Source of the DNA: Pomphorhynchus laevis
Taxonomy: Eukaryota > Acanthocephala > Palaeacanthocephala > Echinorhynchida > Pomphorhynchidae
DNA: 64,000 nucleotides
Assembly (NCBI GenBank): GCA_012934845.2
Contig: WNNJ02003047.1
Coordinates: 1 to 64,000, forward strand
Direction: 5' to 3'
In this document: positions 31,517 through 41,812 of the stretch, one piece after another
Numbering within the stretch: the stretch's first letter is position 1
Layout: each line of letters starts with the position of its first letter
Notes under the pieces: model-generated
What the model was told of the DNA's origin: nothing
Seen by the model: only the letters and a program-made list of their open reading frames with translations
Databases searched by the model: none
Made by a program: the position numbers and the translations under genes

Positions 31517-31837
31517 TTAATATTTAGAATTTTTCACATATTTAACATATTTTTTAATATGTTTAACCTTATTTTCGTTATTCCTTTTATCACCATGACT
31601 TATTGGTTTGCGTTTAACTGGATTATTATAATATAGTTGTTTATTATGTATTATACTACTTCTGCCAATTCCTTGTACCACGTCATTCAATCCTAATGGG
31701 TACATGGAATTAAGCGTTTTAATCCAAAAATCTTCTTTTTCTAATAGTTTTTGATTTAATATTGAAATGTTTTCTTCGATAATATGTTCTAAAATAAATA
31801 ATTTACAGTTTTTAATATCATGTCCTATTAATCTCAT
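31517..31837 (-). CDS. PLE GIY-YIG nuclease, C-terminal part
   Basis: 106 residues: GHDIKNCKLFILEHI, KLLEKEDFWIKTLNSMYP and LGLNDVVQGIGRSS, followed by a basic tail (PVKRKPISHGDKRNNENKVK). The EDFWIKTLNSxxPLGLN signature is the usual end of PLE GIY-YIG domains and includes the conserved catalytic-region Glu. It overlaps the upstream nuclease frame by 20 bp in another frame, so one frame break separates them. The same tail occurs at 60713-60919. Confidence 0.82.
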   Translation of the reverse strand: MRLIGHDIKNCKLFILEHIIEENISILNQKLLEKEDFWIKTLNSMYPLGLNDVVQGIGRSSIIHNKQLYYNNPVKRKPISHGDKRNNENKVKHIKKYVKYVKNSKY

Positions 31838-32150
31838 GTTTATGAAATATAGTTTGACTATTATGCTGTATATTATATATGTGTTGCCTAAACCTAGTTT
31901 TTAACATTTGATATGTTTTTCCTATATATTGCAATCCACATGTGCATTGTATTAGATACACTACACCTGCGGTATTGCAGTTACAATTATTATTAATATT
32001 TAATGAAAAACATTTGTTTGTCGTATTACTTACGATACAATTATTATTATTTATAACATCACAAACTATACAATTTTTTCTGTTACATTTAAAAGATCTA
32101 AAATTGAAATCATTAGTACTTACGTATTTTTCCAATATTGTTGAGTACAT
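31818..32150 (-). CDS. PLE Cys finger and GIY-YIG core
   Basis: 110 residues. FKCNRKNCIVCDVI (C-x4-C-x2-C) and later Cys residues form the finger that precedes the nuclease in PLEs. GVVYLIQCTCGLQYIGKT is the GIY-YIG core (VYL...QYIG), with TRFRQHIYNI carrying the conserved Arg and His. The domain nicks DNA to prime reverse transcription. The Met at 32150 is the first in frame; the sequence just upstream is a different repeat, so the true N-terminus may be missing. Confidence 0.85.
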   Translation of the reverse strand: MYSTILEKYVSTNDFNFRSFKCNRKNCIVCDVINNNNCIVSNTTNKCFSLNINNNCNCNTAGVVYLIQCTCGLQYIGKTYQMLKTRFRQHIYNIQHNSQTIFHKHEINRT

Positions 32151-32164
32151 GTAACTTTTAAGTC

Positions 32165-32480
32165 ATGATTTTTAACGTTGCTTTTTCGGTGTCGCCACCT
32201 AGTTTAGTTGACTCAGACTAAACTTACAACGGGCCATCCAGCAGTATCTAACAAGAGGCTGCCTGTTTAAAGCGGTTGTATATATCATGTTATTTGCTTT
32301 CCATTTGGCCTACATTGACCTAAATAAAGCCACATAAAAACGTTCTTTATTGATAAGATAAATTGGCAGATTGAAGAGATGTCCGCTTAGTTGATTCAAA
32401 CTAAACATTAAACTAACCTTCCAGCGGCATCTGACAATGGACGGACCTGCTTAAGCCAGTTGCAGGCTACTACATGATTT
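32165..32480. repeat. Two diverged copies of an unassigned about 100-bp repeat
   Basis: Shared words in order: TTAGTTGA(C/T)TCA(G/A)ACTAAAC, then CCATCCAGCAGTATCT versus CCTTCCAGCGGCATCT, then CTGCCTGTTTAAAGC versus CTGCTTAAGCC, and GTTG(T/C)A. Starts near 32190 and 32385. The first half can fold (TTTAGT with ACTAAA). Type unknown. Confidence 0.5.
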
Positions 32481-33260
32481 TCAACGATATACAATATTCA
32501 TTTCACGAGTTACGCGCATTATCTTGCTTTTTGAACATGGTCAAGCAAAGCAGTTTACATTTTAAAGTGTTAACTAATTCCGTCTTCTAAATATTTTGGA
32601 CTTCAAAATATATTCTTATAGCTATATCGTAGTTTTGAGAATATTAAATTCAGTTTTGCATTACTGTCATAACATAAACACTTATTTACTTATTTACGGA
32701 TGCAATAACAACCGAATATAATGATATTCAGCTAGTAACCAACTTATACAATACTAATTTCACTGATAAATTTCAAATTTTAATGTTAAGGTTAAACATA
32801 TAATTGTCCAGAACAATATACACATTATTAACGTTTCTGAATGGTTTTATTCTAATTTAGTTCGGTGACAGTTACTAGATTTTAATGTATGCAATAAGCG
32901 AATCAATGAAAAATTAAAGAGAATCACTGAAAAAATTTAGTCGGTGAAAACCGATTTGATCAAAATAATTTTATCGATAAATGACTGATATTCAGTGGGA
33001 AACAATCATTAATATAAACTGTGAATAAAAACGCAAGTAGATAAATTATTTTTTAGACTGACATTTTTGAAAAGAATGGTTAATATTCCTGAGTATATAA
33101 TTAATAGCGAACATTATAAACACATTGAGTGGCCTAGATTATAATTTATTTCAAATTTGTATTTTATTTTAATTCGTTAGAAAAATTATTTACTTACAAA
33201 TGAATAATTTCGAAAAAGAAATTATGTTTTTAAGACTTAAACCCATTGTAGACGTAATGA
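32481..33260. other. Spacer before the Ig-like ORF, possible intron or 5' sequence
   Basis: AT-rich with no recognised element. It ends in TGATTTAG just before the open frame, a possible splice acceptor. No upstream exon could be recognised. Confidence 0.4.
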
Positions 33261-33869
33261 TTTAGAATTATAAGTTGGGAAACCAATGAAGATATACTGA
33301 AATCTGAGAAAATAAAGTCGTTATCTGACAATTATTTAAATATAACTATCGATTTACCACAAAGTAATTTGTACATTTGTTCTCTTGACATTGATTCATT
33401 TCGAGTTTATTTGGACATCATTTTACTCGCTAACATACCATCAAACTTAAATATAATAAAAACAATTGGCCGGTCAGTACAAATCGGATTCGACTGTGAG
33501 TTAATAAAATTTATACTACAAAGAGATAGTATCGTATGGTATAAAGATGATAAGATAATTCCATCCGAACAACAAAGCTTAACATGTGTGTTGGTTAAAA
33601 GTAATTTGACGATATCAGATTCCGGCAATTATTCAGTGGCAATAGCATCCACCAAGCAGTTTGATTATCTGACCCGATCTCGTTTCCAATTCGACTCTGT
33701 AGAGCAACATAATCGTCAACTGGTTTTGTCGAGTTACAAAATAACGGTAGTGGAACGAACACCGCAATATTTGCTTATATTTGCCGTGATTTTGTTAACA
33801 TTTTGTGTGCTAAATATAATTTACTTTAGCACGTGGTATTACACTTTACTTGTTAAAATACGTTCATGA
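33261..33869 (+). CDS. Ig-like membrane protein, exon-like ORF (partial)
   Basis: An open frame from just after a stop at 33258-33260, with no Met near its start, to a stop at 33867-33869; about 202 codons. The first part (ISWETNED ... LNITIDLPQSNLYICSLD) looks like the second half of an Ig domain, with its F-strand Cys. A second Ig-like domain follows: VQIGFDCEL (B-strand Cys), IVWYKDDKII (Trp), NLTISDSGNYSVAIAS, where the usual second Cys of GxYxC is replaced. A hydrophobic span YLLIFAVILLTFCVLNIIYF then predicts one transmembrane helix and a short tail. The 5' edge suits a splice acceptor (TTTAG at 33261-33265). This is the only non-retroelement protein candidate in the window; identity unknown. 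Could be the last exon of a receptor-like host gene. Confidence 0.6.
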   Translation, partial: FRIISWETNEDILKSEKIKSLSDNYLNITIDLPQSNLYICSLDIDSFRVYLDIILLANIPSNLNIIKTIGRSVQIGFDCELIKFILQRDSIVWYKDDKIIPSEQQSLTCVLVKSNLTISDSGNYSVAIASTKQFDYLTRSRFQFDSVEQHNRQLVLSSYKITVVERTPQYLLIFAVILLTFCVLNIIYFSTWYYTLLVKIRS

Positions 33870-34087
33870 CGAATAACTAAAAATAAATTTGTCTTTTGAA
33901 AAATTAATTTTGAAAATAAAACTTTTAATTTGAGCGTTGTTCTACTGCACTGGATGTCTGCTTAATCGACATTGCCAAGTAAAAAATGTATTGCGAATTT
34001 TACCATCTGGGATTGTTATTGCACGTTTATACAAACTCATATGACGTAATAACTTGCTAATAGTCGACATTCAATTTAATATTATTT

Positions 34088-34586
34088 TATCTCAAAGATA
34101 TTAAAAGATGCGATACTTCTTTTTGTCGTATCATATTTGTTTACAAAATAAACGTGATATTCAAGAAATTAATGAACTAATATGCTTGAACTAATTCGAG
34201 CAACAAATATCTCAAAGATATTACAGGATGCGAGACTTCTTTCGCAATATCTTGGTTTACGAAATAAAATTGCCCAGTTAAAAATTTCAACATTATACAA
34301 CGATATATGATATCTATGATATCTCAAAGATATTAAAAGATGCGATACTTCTTATTGTCGTATCATATTTGTTTACGAAATAAAATTATGAAATTTATTT
34401 TTTATAATTAGACAACATTTTATTACAATACGTCAAAAACGTAATATTTAAGAAATCAATGAACTAATATCATTATCGAAATTAACTTATTTAGAGTTTT
34501 CCGTAATTCAAGCAACAAATATCTCAAAGATATTACAGGATGCGAGACTTCTTTCGCAATATCTTGGCTTACGAAATAAAATTATG
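34088..34586. repeat. A-B-A-B structured repeat downstream of the Ig-like ORF
   Basis: Four units begin ATATCTCAAAGATAT (a 5-bp hairpin). Type A (34088, 34319) continues TAAAAGATGCGATACTTCTT and GTCGTATCATATTTG. Type B (34207, 34518) continues TACAGGATGCGAGACTTCTT and TCGCAATATCTTGG. B units are both preceded by GCAACAAAT. All end TTTACAAAATAAA or TTACGAAATAAA. Within units GATAC/GTATC (A) or TGCGA/TCGCA (B) can pair. Intermediate sequence differs. Noncoding. Confidence 0.8.
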
Positions 34587-34599
34587 AAAAGTTATTTTT

Positions 34600-36000
34600 A
34601 TAACTATCCAAACAAATTTAATTACAATACTATAAAATGGTTATATTCATGAAATTAAGATGAATTAATGTCATTAACAAATTAAATAAATTTAATTAAT
34701 TAAATCGGAAAGTTTAGTTATCAAATATCTTATTTATTTTTAACTGATATTTTTATAGTATCCATTATCGGCAGAACAGTTTTATTCAATCTTTGTTGAG
34801 CAACCTTTCACTATTATATTCATTGAGTACTCAGCGTGTTAAAACAATTGATCAGAAGACCAATTTTAATTTATAGATCGTTTATATTATTACATATTAT
34901 AATATTACATAATATTATATAAAATATTGTTTTATATTATTGCATTTTTAATAATATACATCGTATATTATTTATTAGTCAATTCATTAAAATTGACTTT
35001 TTTTTAAATTTTAATAATAAATTTTATCGTTATATAAATATAAATTGCATCGAATCTCATATAATTATATATAATTATTCATCTTTAGTTAAATTTATTT
35101 TTATATATTGTATAAAATACGTAGACACGTTTAAATGATCTAATTTGTTCTACTGACGAGTTATTATTGATCTGTGGACTTTGTATTCCCTGTAATATAA
35201 CTTCATCGCAAAAAAATGTTTTAGGGGTCGAAATTTCTTATTGGGGTCGAAACCTGATAACATGCCAGTTCATCTTGATATAAACTTTTATTTTAAATTT
35301 TAACTTGATATAAATATAAATTGTATTAAATCTTGCACAATTATTTACCTTTATTTTTAATTTATAAATAATATAAAATACGTAGACTCATTTAGATGAT
35401 CTGATTTCTTAGAAGTAAATACTATAAAATAATATCATTGAATAAAAAATGATATTATATGGGACAAAAGGTTTTTACTAAAATACAAGAATACAATGAT
35501 TTAAGCATTCATAATATATTTTTTGTACATTTGATATAAAAATGCGTATATAACTAATAGTATATCAGTTCGTTCTGAAGACCGTTATTCCTTATTCAAA
35601 TACATCGTATATTATTTATTAATCAATTCATAAAAATTGATTTTTATTTTAAATTTTAATTACAAATATAAATATATATTAATAAAAACGTAGATGTTTC
35701 CAAAAATCGGAGTTCGATTATATGCAGGGCAGACTTCCTTATCACTCCTATACGAGCTGATGGTAGCCAGTGATATAATATTTTCCGATTATATAACCTC
35801 TCAGAAGTACAAAAACTTAGAAGTTGATAGTATTATTGATGTCAAAAAATTACATTACACTCATATCTGTGATTATTCATACATTTGCATTGCCGGCATA
35901 ATGGGCTGCAATAATGCCCTGCCATTATACACGCACAAATAATCACACGAATAATCGTATATATGCACGAATAATCACAACGCATGCGGGGGTTTAAAAA
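34600..36000. other. AT-rich spacer with PLE terminal fragments
   Basis: PLE 3'-end words occur three times in plus orientation: TCGTATATTATTTATTAGTC with AATTCATTAAAATTGAC (34965-35005), GGGGTCGAAACCTGATAACA (35230-35260), and AATCAATTCATAAAAATTGATT (35619-35640). The 82-residue ORF at 35694-35942 has no recognisable family and I do not call it. Confidence 0.6.
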
Positions 36001-36020
36001 AATAAAGAAAACAGTCACAA

Positions 36021-37249
36021 ATGTACAGTGTTAGAAAAATTTTGTGCGACGGAGCATCAAAGCTAAACAGCAACAACGATTCTAACTTCTATTCAATCTC
36101 ACTGTTGGAAACAGAGACTAATAAGGTATACCCATTGTCTTCCGACAAAGTAAGTAGCGTTTCTTTTGATGGGGTTTTACCCCCCCCCATTCCAAAACTT
36201 CAAAATCTATGCATTGTAACAATTAAAAAACCAACAGAAAAGCATTTGTTCTTCAAATATTTCTTAAAAGACTTTGCACTAAGATATGGAAATCGTATTA
36301 TATTCAACAAAGTCAAAATTACTGATAACATGATTCGTATTTCATTTGCTACTCCAGATTTCTTGAACGATTATGTCAATTATTTCGAGGAAACTCATAA
36401 AGACGTAGCATCTATTGAGGTTAAACCGCTGTTGGCCTCTCATAAGATTAATAACTTCCCTCCTCAATTAGAAGAGGAAGACATTATAAATCTGTGTAAC
36501 AAATTTAAAATTAACAATCTGCGACAACTAAAAGAGAGGGATGGAGCAGCCCTCCCTGTGGTATTCTGCTCAGCAGAGTTAAACAAGGCTCGTTTGCTTT
36601 CCAACAGTTGTAATAACCTATTTCTTGCGTACAATCTCGCTTACACCATCCTTGACGAGGACAACTTGACATATTTCTGCTGTAGTGGGTGCCACAAGTG
36701 GGGCACTGGAGATCAAATTGCAAATCCCCTCCTGTCTGTGGGGTTTGCGGTTCCGAGTCTTGTCTAGATTTACTGGCTGGGACGCGTTGTAATAATACTG
36801 CTAAATGCATTAATTGCGGACTGGACCACCCGGCGTGGTCCAGAAAATGTCGAGTTTTCAAACAATATAAAAATCACTTTAGGAGTGCCCGTCCGGTATC
36901 CTTTGTGGCGGCATCTAGCAATAATAACCAGAATACTGGGAAACTGACGGATCATGACATCATTCGGCTCATTTCCGAATCCAAGAAGACAACATTGACG
37001 TCCATAGAGGATTTGATTCGAAATCTTGTCAATTCCATCCTATGTGCGCCGTCGATTCCTGCATCTCCGGCTGTTCAAAGATCTAAGAAAAGAGGGGCTT
37101 CGGTCCCTAAAGTCCCGCCATTGAAGCTTATTAAAGGCTCTTCCTTAAGGTCTCCGGGAAATGAAGATAATGTCGCACAGGGGACGGCACCCGAGGCTGT
37201 GGCTGGTTGTAAGGGGGAGGGTAACCCTCCTACTACTGGCCCAGTCTAG
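36021..37249 (+). pseudogene. Family J ORF1 (gag-like, frameshifted)
   Basis: The first frame (36021-36767) starts MYSVRKILCDGASKLN, includes IVTIKKPTEKHLFFKYFLKD and INNFPPQLEEEDI, and reaches CCSGCHKWG before going out of frame. The second frame (36689-37249) carries GHWRSNC, CGVCGSESC and RCINCGLDHPAWSRKC, i.e. the CCHC-type knuckles typical of Jockey/I-group ORF1, then a Ser/Pro/Lys-rich tail. ORF1 proteins package element RNA. One frame change near 36700 breaks the knuckle region; otherwise the protein is largely complete. Confidence 0.82.
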
Positions 37250-37282
37250 GTTGTCGGCTCCCAATCCAACTAATCCATCACA

Positions 37283-38790
37283 ATGGTGAGTAAGCCCGAG
37301 CCTTTTTCACTGAATATCCTTCAGTGGAATTCGATGGGGGGCTTCTGCCCCCCCTTATCGAATTCTGGCGTACCATATACTGGTTCCAGCTGAGTAAGGA
37401 TAGGGCAAATATTGCTCGTATTGACCCTTCTCAGTCTTCCTTTTGGAAGATATTCAAGAAAGATAAGTTTGTTTGTTGAAGGGATAGAGCGTCTGGGTGG
37501 ATTGGCAGTATAGGCCTTGACAAAATTTTGGAGGAGTCACTTTCCCTACACAATTATGGAGCCACTCAATCACCACAACCAATCCCGCCTTGGGGAGACT
37601 TCAGGAGTAGAGATATATCTGTCCCAGATATACTCAATGCCTGGGGCCCCCAAGGCGGGATTAGTCGTAGATTTTTTTACCCAAAAAATATCCGGTCTTA
37701 TGTCCTAAAGACCTACGGCCCATTTCGATTCAAAATTCCCTCGTATCGATCTACGAAAAAGCGCTTGCGCGTAGAATCCGCGATCATTTAAGTAGCCGTA
37801 ATTTAATCCCACCTGGTTTCCATGGGTTCGTCAAAGGTCGCTCGGTCCATTCAGCAGTAGGTGAAGTGGAGCAGTTTCGTCGAGAAAATAGCCATCAACT
37901 TGCTATGGCTGTTTTCCTTGACTTTTCAGCTGCATTTGACCGCATCTCCATTCCTTTTGTTATCTCTTCTCTCAGGTGACTCGGGTGGCCTGCAAAAATT
38001 GTTAACAGGGTGGAGATACTGTTGTATACCAAGCGATTCTACTACGAAGACGACCCTGATGCGCGTCAGTTCTACCCTATTACGGGTGTGCCTCAAGGTT
38101 CCCCTCTTTCTCCTATCTTGTATCTTGCCGCCTCCATTAATCTCTTCAAAATATTTAAACAACGGGAACAACGTCTAGTGGTGTACGCTGATGACACCAC
38201 AGCCCTGTTCTCTGGACGCAGGTGTAAGGACGTAGTCTCTAGCATCAGCCGTTCATTTTTAAGATTAAAATACAAGTTACCCAGGTCCAATCTTATTCTA
38301 AACTCAGCCAAATCGCAGGTGGTTGTCTTTCATGGCTCCTCTGCGACAAAGCAAAAGCTTAAGAGACTAGCACTCTCTGCTCTAGCCTCCATTTTTGCCT
38401 ATGATCCACTCCCTACCTTCACAAGTCGAGTAAAATACCTGGGGTTCACCGGTTTCGGTGAACTGGTCAGCGAAAGTTGACCTGGATAGACTAAAACCTA
38501 TCCTGAAGAGAGCTAGTTGGGCTCTGAAACGGGCCCAGCATCTGTTGTTGAATGGGAAAACCCAGGTGCGCCTCTGGGGCACCTGGGCTATCTCGGGATT
38601 AGTCTTCTTCTCTAGAGAACGTCCCATAGAGCAAAGACTAAGGTTTCTTAAGCTCCTCGTCTCTCGCTTACCCAACATAGTCCGCGCCGACTGGTCTCTT
38701 CGGGGGGTGAAAGACCCCGGGTGGTTCAGTCGGAGAGCGGCGTGTTGGATTGGTTGGATGACTCAGATCCCAGTGGATTTGAGACCTTAA
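37283..38790 (+). pseudogene. Family J ORF2 (endonuclease deleted, RT broken)
   Basis: The start MVSKPEPFSLNILQWNSMGG matches the endonuclease beginning found in two other copies, then most of the nuclease is missing. RT region: GATQSPQPIPPWGDFRSRDI, AVFLDFSAAFDRISIPF (motif A, about 37900), YYPITGVPQGSPLSPILYL-like (QFYP here, about 38070), VVYADDTTALF (about 38180), VKYLGF (about 38430). The C-terminal part lies at 38458-38790 (LRFLKLLVSRLPNIVRADW). Several frame breaks. The coding segment at 38565-38590 forms a CCCAGGTG/CACCTGGG hairpin that is kept in the 61.7-kb copy. Confidence 0.82.
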
Positions 38791-39239
38791 TTTGGGAAGA
38801 AGTTGGCACAGATCATTGAATCTACAGTTGACAAGTTTTTTTGTGACTCTGACTCTTTTCCTTTCTATTATTTATTTAGCTACCGGTTGTTATGTAATAA
38901 AATCCTTATTATTACAACGTATGCATAATGCGCTTTTGAGAGACTAATTAAGTGACGCCACTACATGTGACAAGTTACTACATCAGAAATGCTGAAAAGA
39001 TGTATTATTGATACGACATTATTTTTTGCTACTAGTTTAACAATTCTTGATTACTAACTACTTACAAAGACGGACAAGCAATGTTTGGTAACGTTTATAT
39101 CCACAAGATAATCAGTTTAAACTTTCTTGATAATTAACTACTTACATTAACAAAAATGTTACAACGAACGAACAAGTGCGGAGTTTCAAACGATTCAGAG
39201 ATTAACGTTCATCAAAAAAATGGATCTAAATTCAGTTAA

Positions 39240-40950
39240 TTCTTAGGGAATGAATATCTACACAAAAGGTGTGTTTTGTTATCCAATGATTATTATGGCA
39301 AGGGGGTACTTCCCCCATACCCAAGCTGAAAAATCTCAAAATTATAAAACTCTCAGAGCCAAGGGGCACAAATTATACATTATTTTCTTGCGTAGTTTTG
39401 CAGAACAGTTCCGTAACAGAATACTGTCTAACTCGGTTAGGTATTACGAAACATTTCATTTGCCACCTTAGAGTTGGCAAATGTATACAAAGAATTCGAT
39501 CAACTCTCTTCAAGTTTGGTAGCCTAACGTCTAAGCCCATCATGACTTCATTAAAAATAACTAATCTTCCTCCTCACCTGAATCAAATAGGCATTAACAC
39601 TCTCAATTACTGTTTAACGTATCTAATTTTCGCCCAGTTAAGGGGGAGGATGGGCAATCTATTCCTATTGGTTTTGTCTCGGCGCCCACCGATATTGCCG
39701 AGATATTGTCTAAAACATCATGTAACCCATCCATGAATTTTAATTTAAAATTTATTCTTTTCTCTAACGATAAAATGATGTTCCACACTGCAATCTCTGT
39801 CATGGATGAGGTCACTGGGCCTTAATGTGCAAGGAAGTGAAGATGTGTAGATATTGCTCATCCAAAGAATGTATAGACATCGGGGGCAGTGTTCCTCTAC
39901 CCCGCGGAATGTAAACTGTAAAGGTCCACATCCCTTCTGGTCTAGAGGCGTGAGGTCTTTAAAGCCTATCGGCTTATATTCTGTGCTTCACGGACAACAA
40001 AAAACTCCTGACAGCTATGCAAATACCATCGGTAGAATGTCAGAAAAGGACATCATACATCTTTTCGACGTTCAAAGACAATCTATATTGAGACAAATGC
40101 AGCAGCTCCTCAACAGGTCATTTTGATCTGTTATATTCAACTCCTACGTTCCCTTCTGCAACGATTCCAGAATCAAAGAAACGAGGGGCTTCGGCCCACA
40201 CCGTGCCTCCATTGAAGGTTGGCAAACTGCTCAACTCCAAGTACGGAAAGGCCTCCAACACGAGAAATAAAGACATTGCCCGTAGGCAATTGCCCACCCT
40301 GGACGGAGTTAGTGACAGGGATGGCAACCTTTCCGTCCCTAGCTCTGTCTAGGGATGAGGCAATCCCGCCCAGCTGACCATACACAATGCAGAGTTCTCG
40401 TGAGCCTTTCCACTGAATATCCTGCAGTAAAATTCGGGAGGTGCTTCTACCCTTAGACTTCTATCTGGTAGAGATGGAGATGTTATAGTCCTTCAGGGAA
40501 CGCAGTCTATCCGTCTCCCCCGGGACATTACTCAATTCATCCCTAAGCACATTTGTTCCCACTATACTCCGTATATAACCTCTTCATCTCAAGGTCTCTT
40601 AACATTAGTTAAATGCTTCTTAAGATCTTCCCTTCTATTCAACTATTCTTGTCCAGCCCTGGCTTGTTTAGTTTTATCACTGTAAAAACGGTAAACGCCT
40701 CAATCTAGCCAATATTTATATACGGCTACGTGATAGTCACAAGAACCGTGACCTCCTGGATAGGATTATAGATAACGGTTATGACATGGTTCTTGGTGAC
40801 TTCAACGACAGAACTAGTCGTTGGATTAATGCATCACTCAGCAGAGCCATGAACGGTTATCTTATTCACAAACCACTGTCCCCCACCTTTCATTGCACAT
40901 CAACGAATTCACTCCTCGACTTATTACTGCTCCATGAGATGTGGTTGTCC
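39240..40950 (+). mobile_element. Jockey-like LINE, family J, copy 2 (heavily decayed)
   Basis: Old copy in the same orientation. ORF1 remnants: LRAKGHKLYIIFLRSFAEQF (about 39350), TNLPPHLNQIGI (about 39560), CRYCSSKECI-like knuckle, and the Ser/Lys-rich tail ending around 40350 with the same word as copy 1 (GAGGGGCTTCGG). ORF2 begins near 40390 (GAGCCTTTCCACTGAATATC) and the endonuclease runs to about 40930, including MVLGDFNDRTSRW (GDFN motif, 40786). The match stops close to where the 320-bp repeat begins. Confidence 0.75.
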
Positions 40951-41803
40951 TGTGATAACTACAAGGAATTCTCACCAGTGTGAATTCCCAACAGTGTCGT
41001 AAAAAATACGACTAAAAGTACAATAGCTGCGCACGTAGTGCAACCACTTCACTACTGTAATATTAATAACTCTCATCAATCACTCTCTGCATTCAGCAGT
41101 GCAGGTATCCGGTACTGATGAGTCTAAACAATGACGAAACGGCACAATATTAGGCTGTGCTTGTTTTCTGTTTTCTTTCAACTCACTATCCCTAACGTCA
41201 TAATTTGCTGAAATTGGAGTTATAAATATTTTAGTAGTGATGTGGTGACACTACCGGCGCATCTATTGTGTGTTTAGTCGCACTTTGTTACGCACACTGG
41301 TGTGACTTCTTTGTAGTTCCTTCGTCATTGTGACTTCCCTCGTAATTCAAAAACGTATCACACTGATATGACATTGTTAGTTTAGGCAGCAACCTACCGG
41401 TCCTTTCCGCATCCAAAAGTGGAGGTATCCGGTACTGATGAGTCTAAACAATGACGAAACGGCACATCATTAAAACGTGTTTGTTTTCTGTTTCTTTCAG
41501 CTCACCATCCCTAACGTCATAATTTGCTGAAAATGAGAGTTATTAATTTTACAGTAGTGATGTGGTGACACTATGTGCGCGGTTATTGCGCTTTTAGTCG
41601 TACTTTTTACGAACACTGACGGGTATTCCTTGTAGTTATCACAGGACCAGTCAGTATATACACCCAGTGTGTTATTCGTATCACACTGATGAGTCATTCT
41701 TAATTTACGCAGACGTCCACCGGTCCTCTCTGCATCCATCTGTGGAGGCATTTAGCAGTGGAAAAATTCAGCTGTGGAGGCATTTAGCAGTGGAAAAATC
41801 CAG
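40945..41803. repeat. 320-bp tandem repeats with an inverted partial unit
   Basis: GGTATCCGGTACTGATGAGT recurs with a period of 320 bp (cores at 41115 and 41435); a third unit starts near 41716 and is cut at 41803. Upstream, 40950-41075 is the reverse complement of part of the unit (compare 41215-41340 and 41530-41650). The edge TGTGGAGGCATTTAGCAGTG repeats at 41741 and 41773 just before the satellite. The minus frame 41497-41751 is a by-product. The unit carries a hammerhead-like core. Confidence 0.85.
41391..41461 (+). ncRNA. Hammerhead-like core in the 320-bp repeat (type III-like layout)
   Basis: UACCGG (41395-41400) pairs with CCGGUA (41429-41434) as stem I; inside it CCGC...GUGG and CCU...AGG extend the stem. 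CUGAUGA (41435-41441), stem II GUC/GAC (41442-41444, 41453-41455) with loop UAAACAAU, then GAAA (41456-41459) and CG. The cleavage triplet should precede stem I: here it reads ACC, while the next unit has CGUC at 41714-41717, which would pair with GAAACG and gives a canonical GUC. Unit 1 (41115-41139) has core and stem II but lacks the 5' half of stem I. No single unit is complete. Confidence 0.5.
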
Positions 41804-41812
41804 CACTAAAGG

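Larger units (their letters stand above)
31240..32154 (-). mobile_element. Penelope-like element, N-terminal GIY-YIG half (copy P6)
   Basis: Minus-strand PLE piece: nuclease frames at 32150-31818 and 31837-31517, followed downstream (31516-31240) by the linker that in copy P5 (60740-60350) leads into the RT. Here the RT is gone and the linker is rearranged into palindromes (31309-31338, 31389-31439). At 31240-31300 the linker words (TCTATTATACAACT, CCTATCATAGTCGTTAATTA) are recognisable. The nuclease precedes the RT, as in the permuted Naiad/Chlamys type. Confidence 0.8.
36021..38830 (+). mobile_element. Jockey-like LINE, family J, copy 1
   Basis: A plus-strand LINE with ORF1 (36021-37249, one frame break) and ORF2 starting at 37283, where the endonuclease is almost wholly deleted (LNILQWNSMGG, then a jump into the region before RT at about 37380). 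RT runs from about 37400 to 38790 with breaks. The copy at 61480-63985 shares most of the sequence and keeps more of ORF2. Jockey assignment rests on an ORF1 with gag-like zinc knuckles and on the RT motifs; inference. Confidence 0.82.

Noticed and set aside
35694-35942. 82-codon ORF before family J ORF1
   Set aside because: No family signature, AT-rich context, no partner copy at the other J elements; not supported as a gene.
41497-41751. 84-codon minus ORF with CDNYKEYPSV, similar to words in the plus frame at 40786-40983
   Set aside because: The similarity is explained by the inverted copy of the 320-bp repeat, not by a conserved protein.
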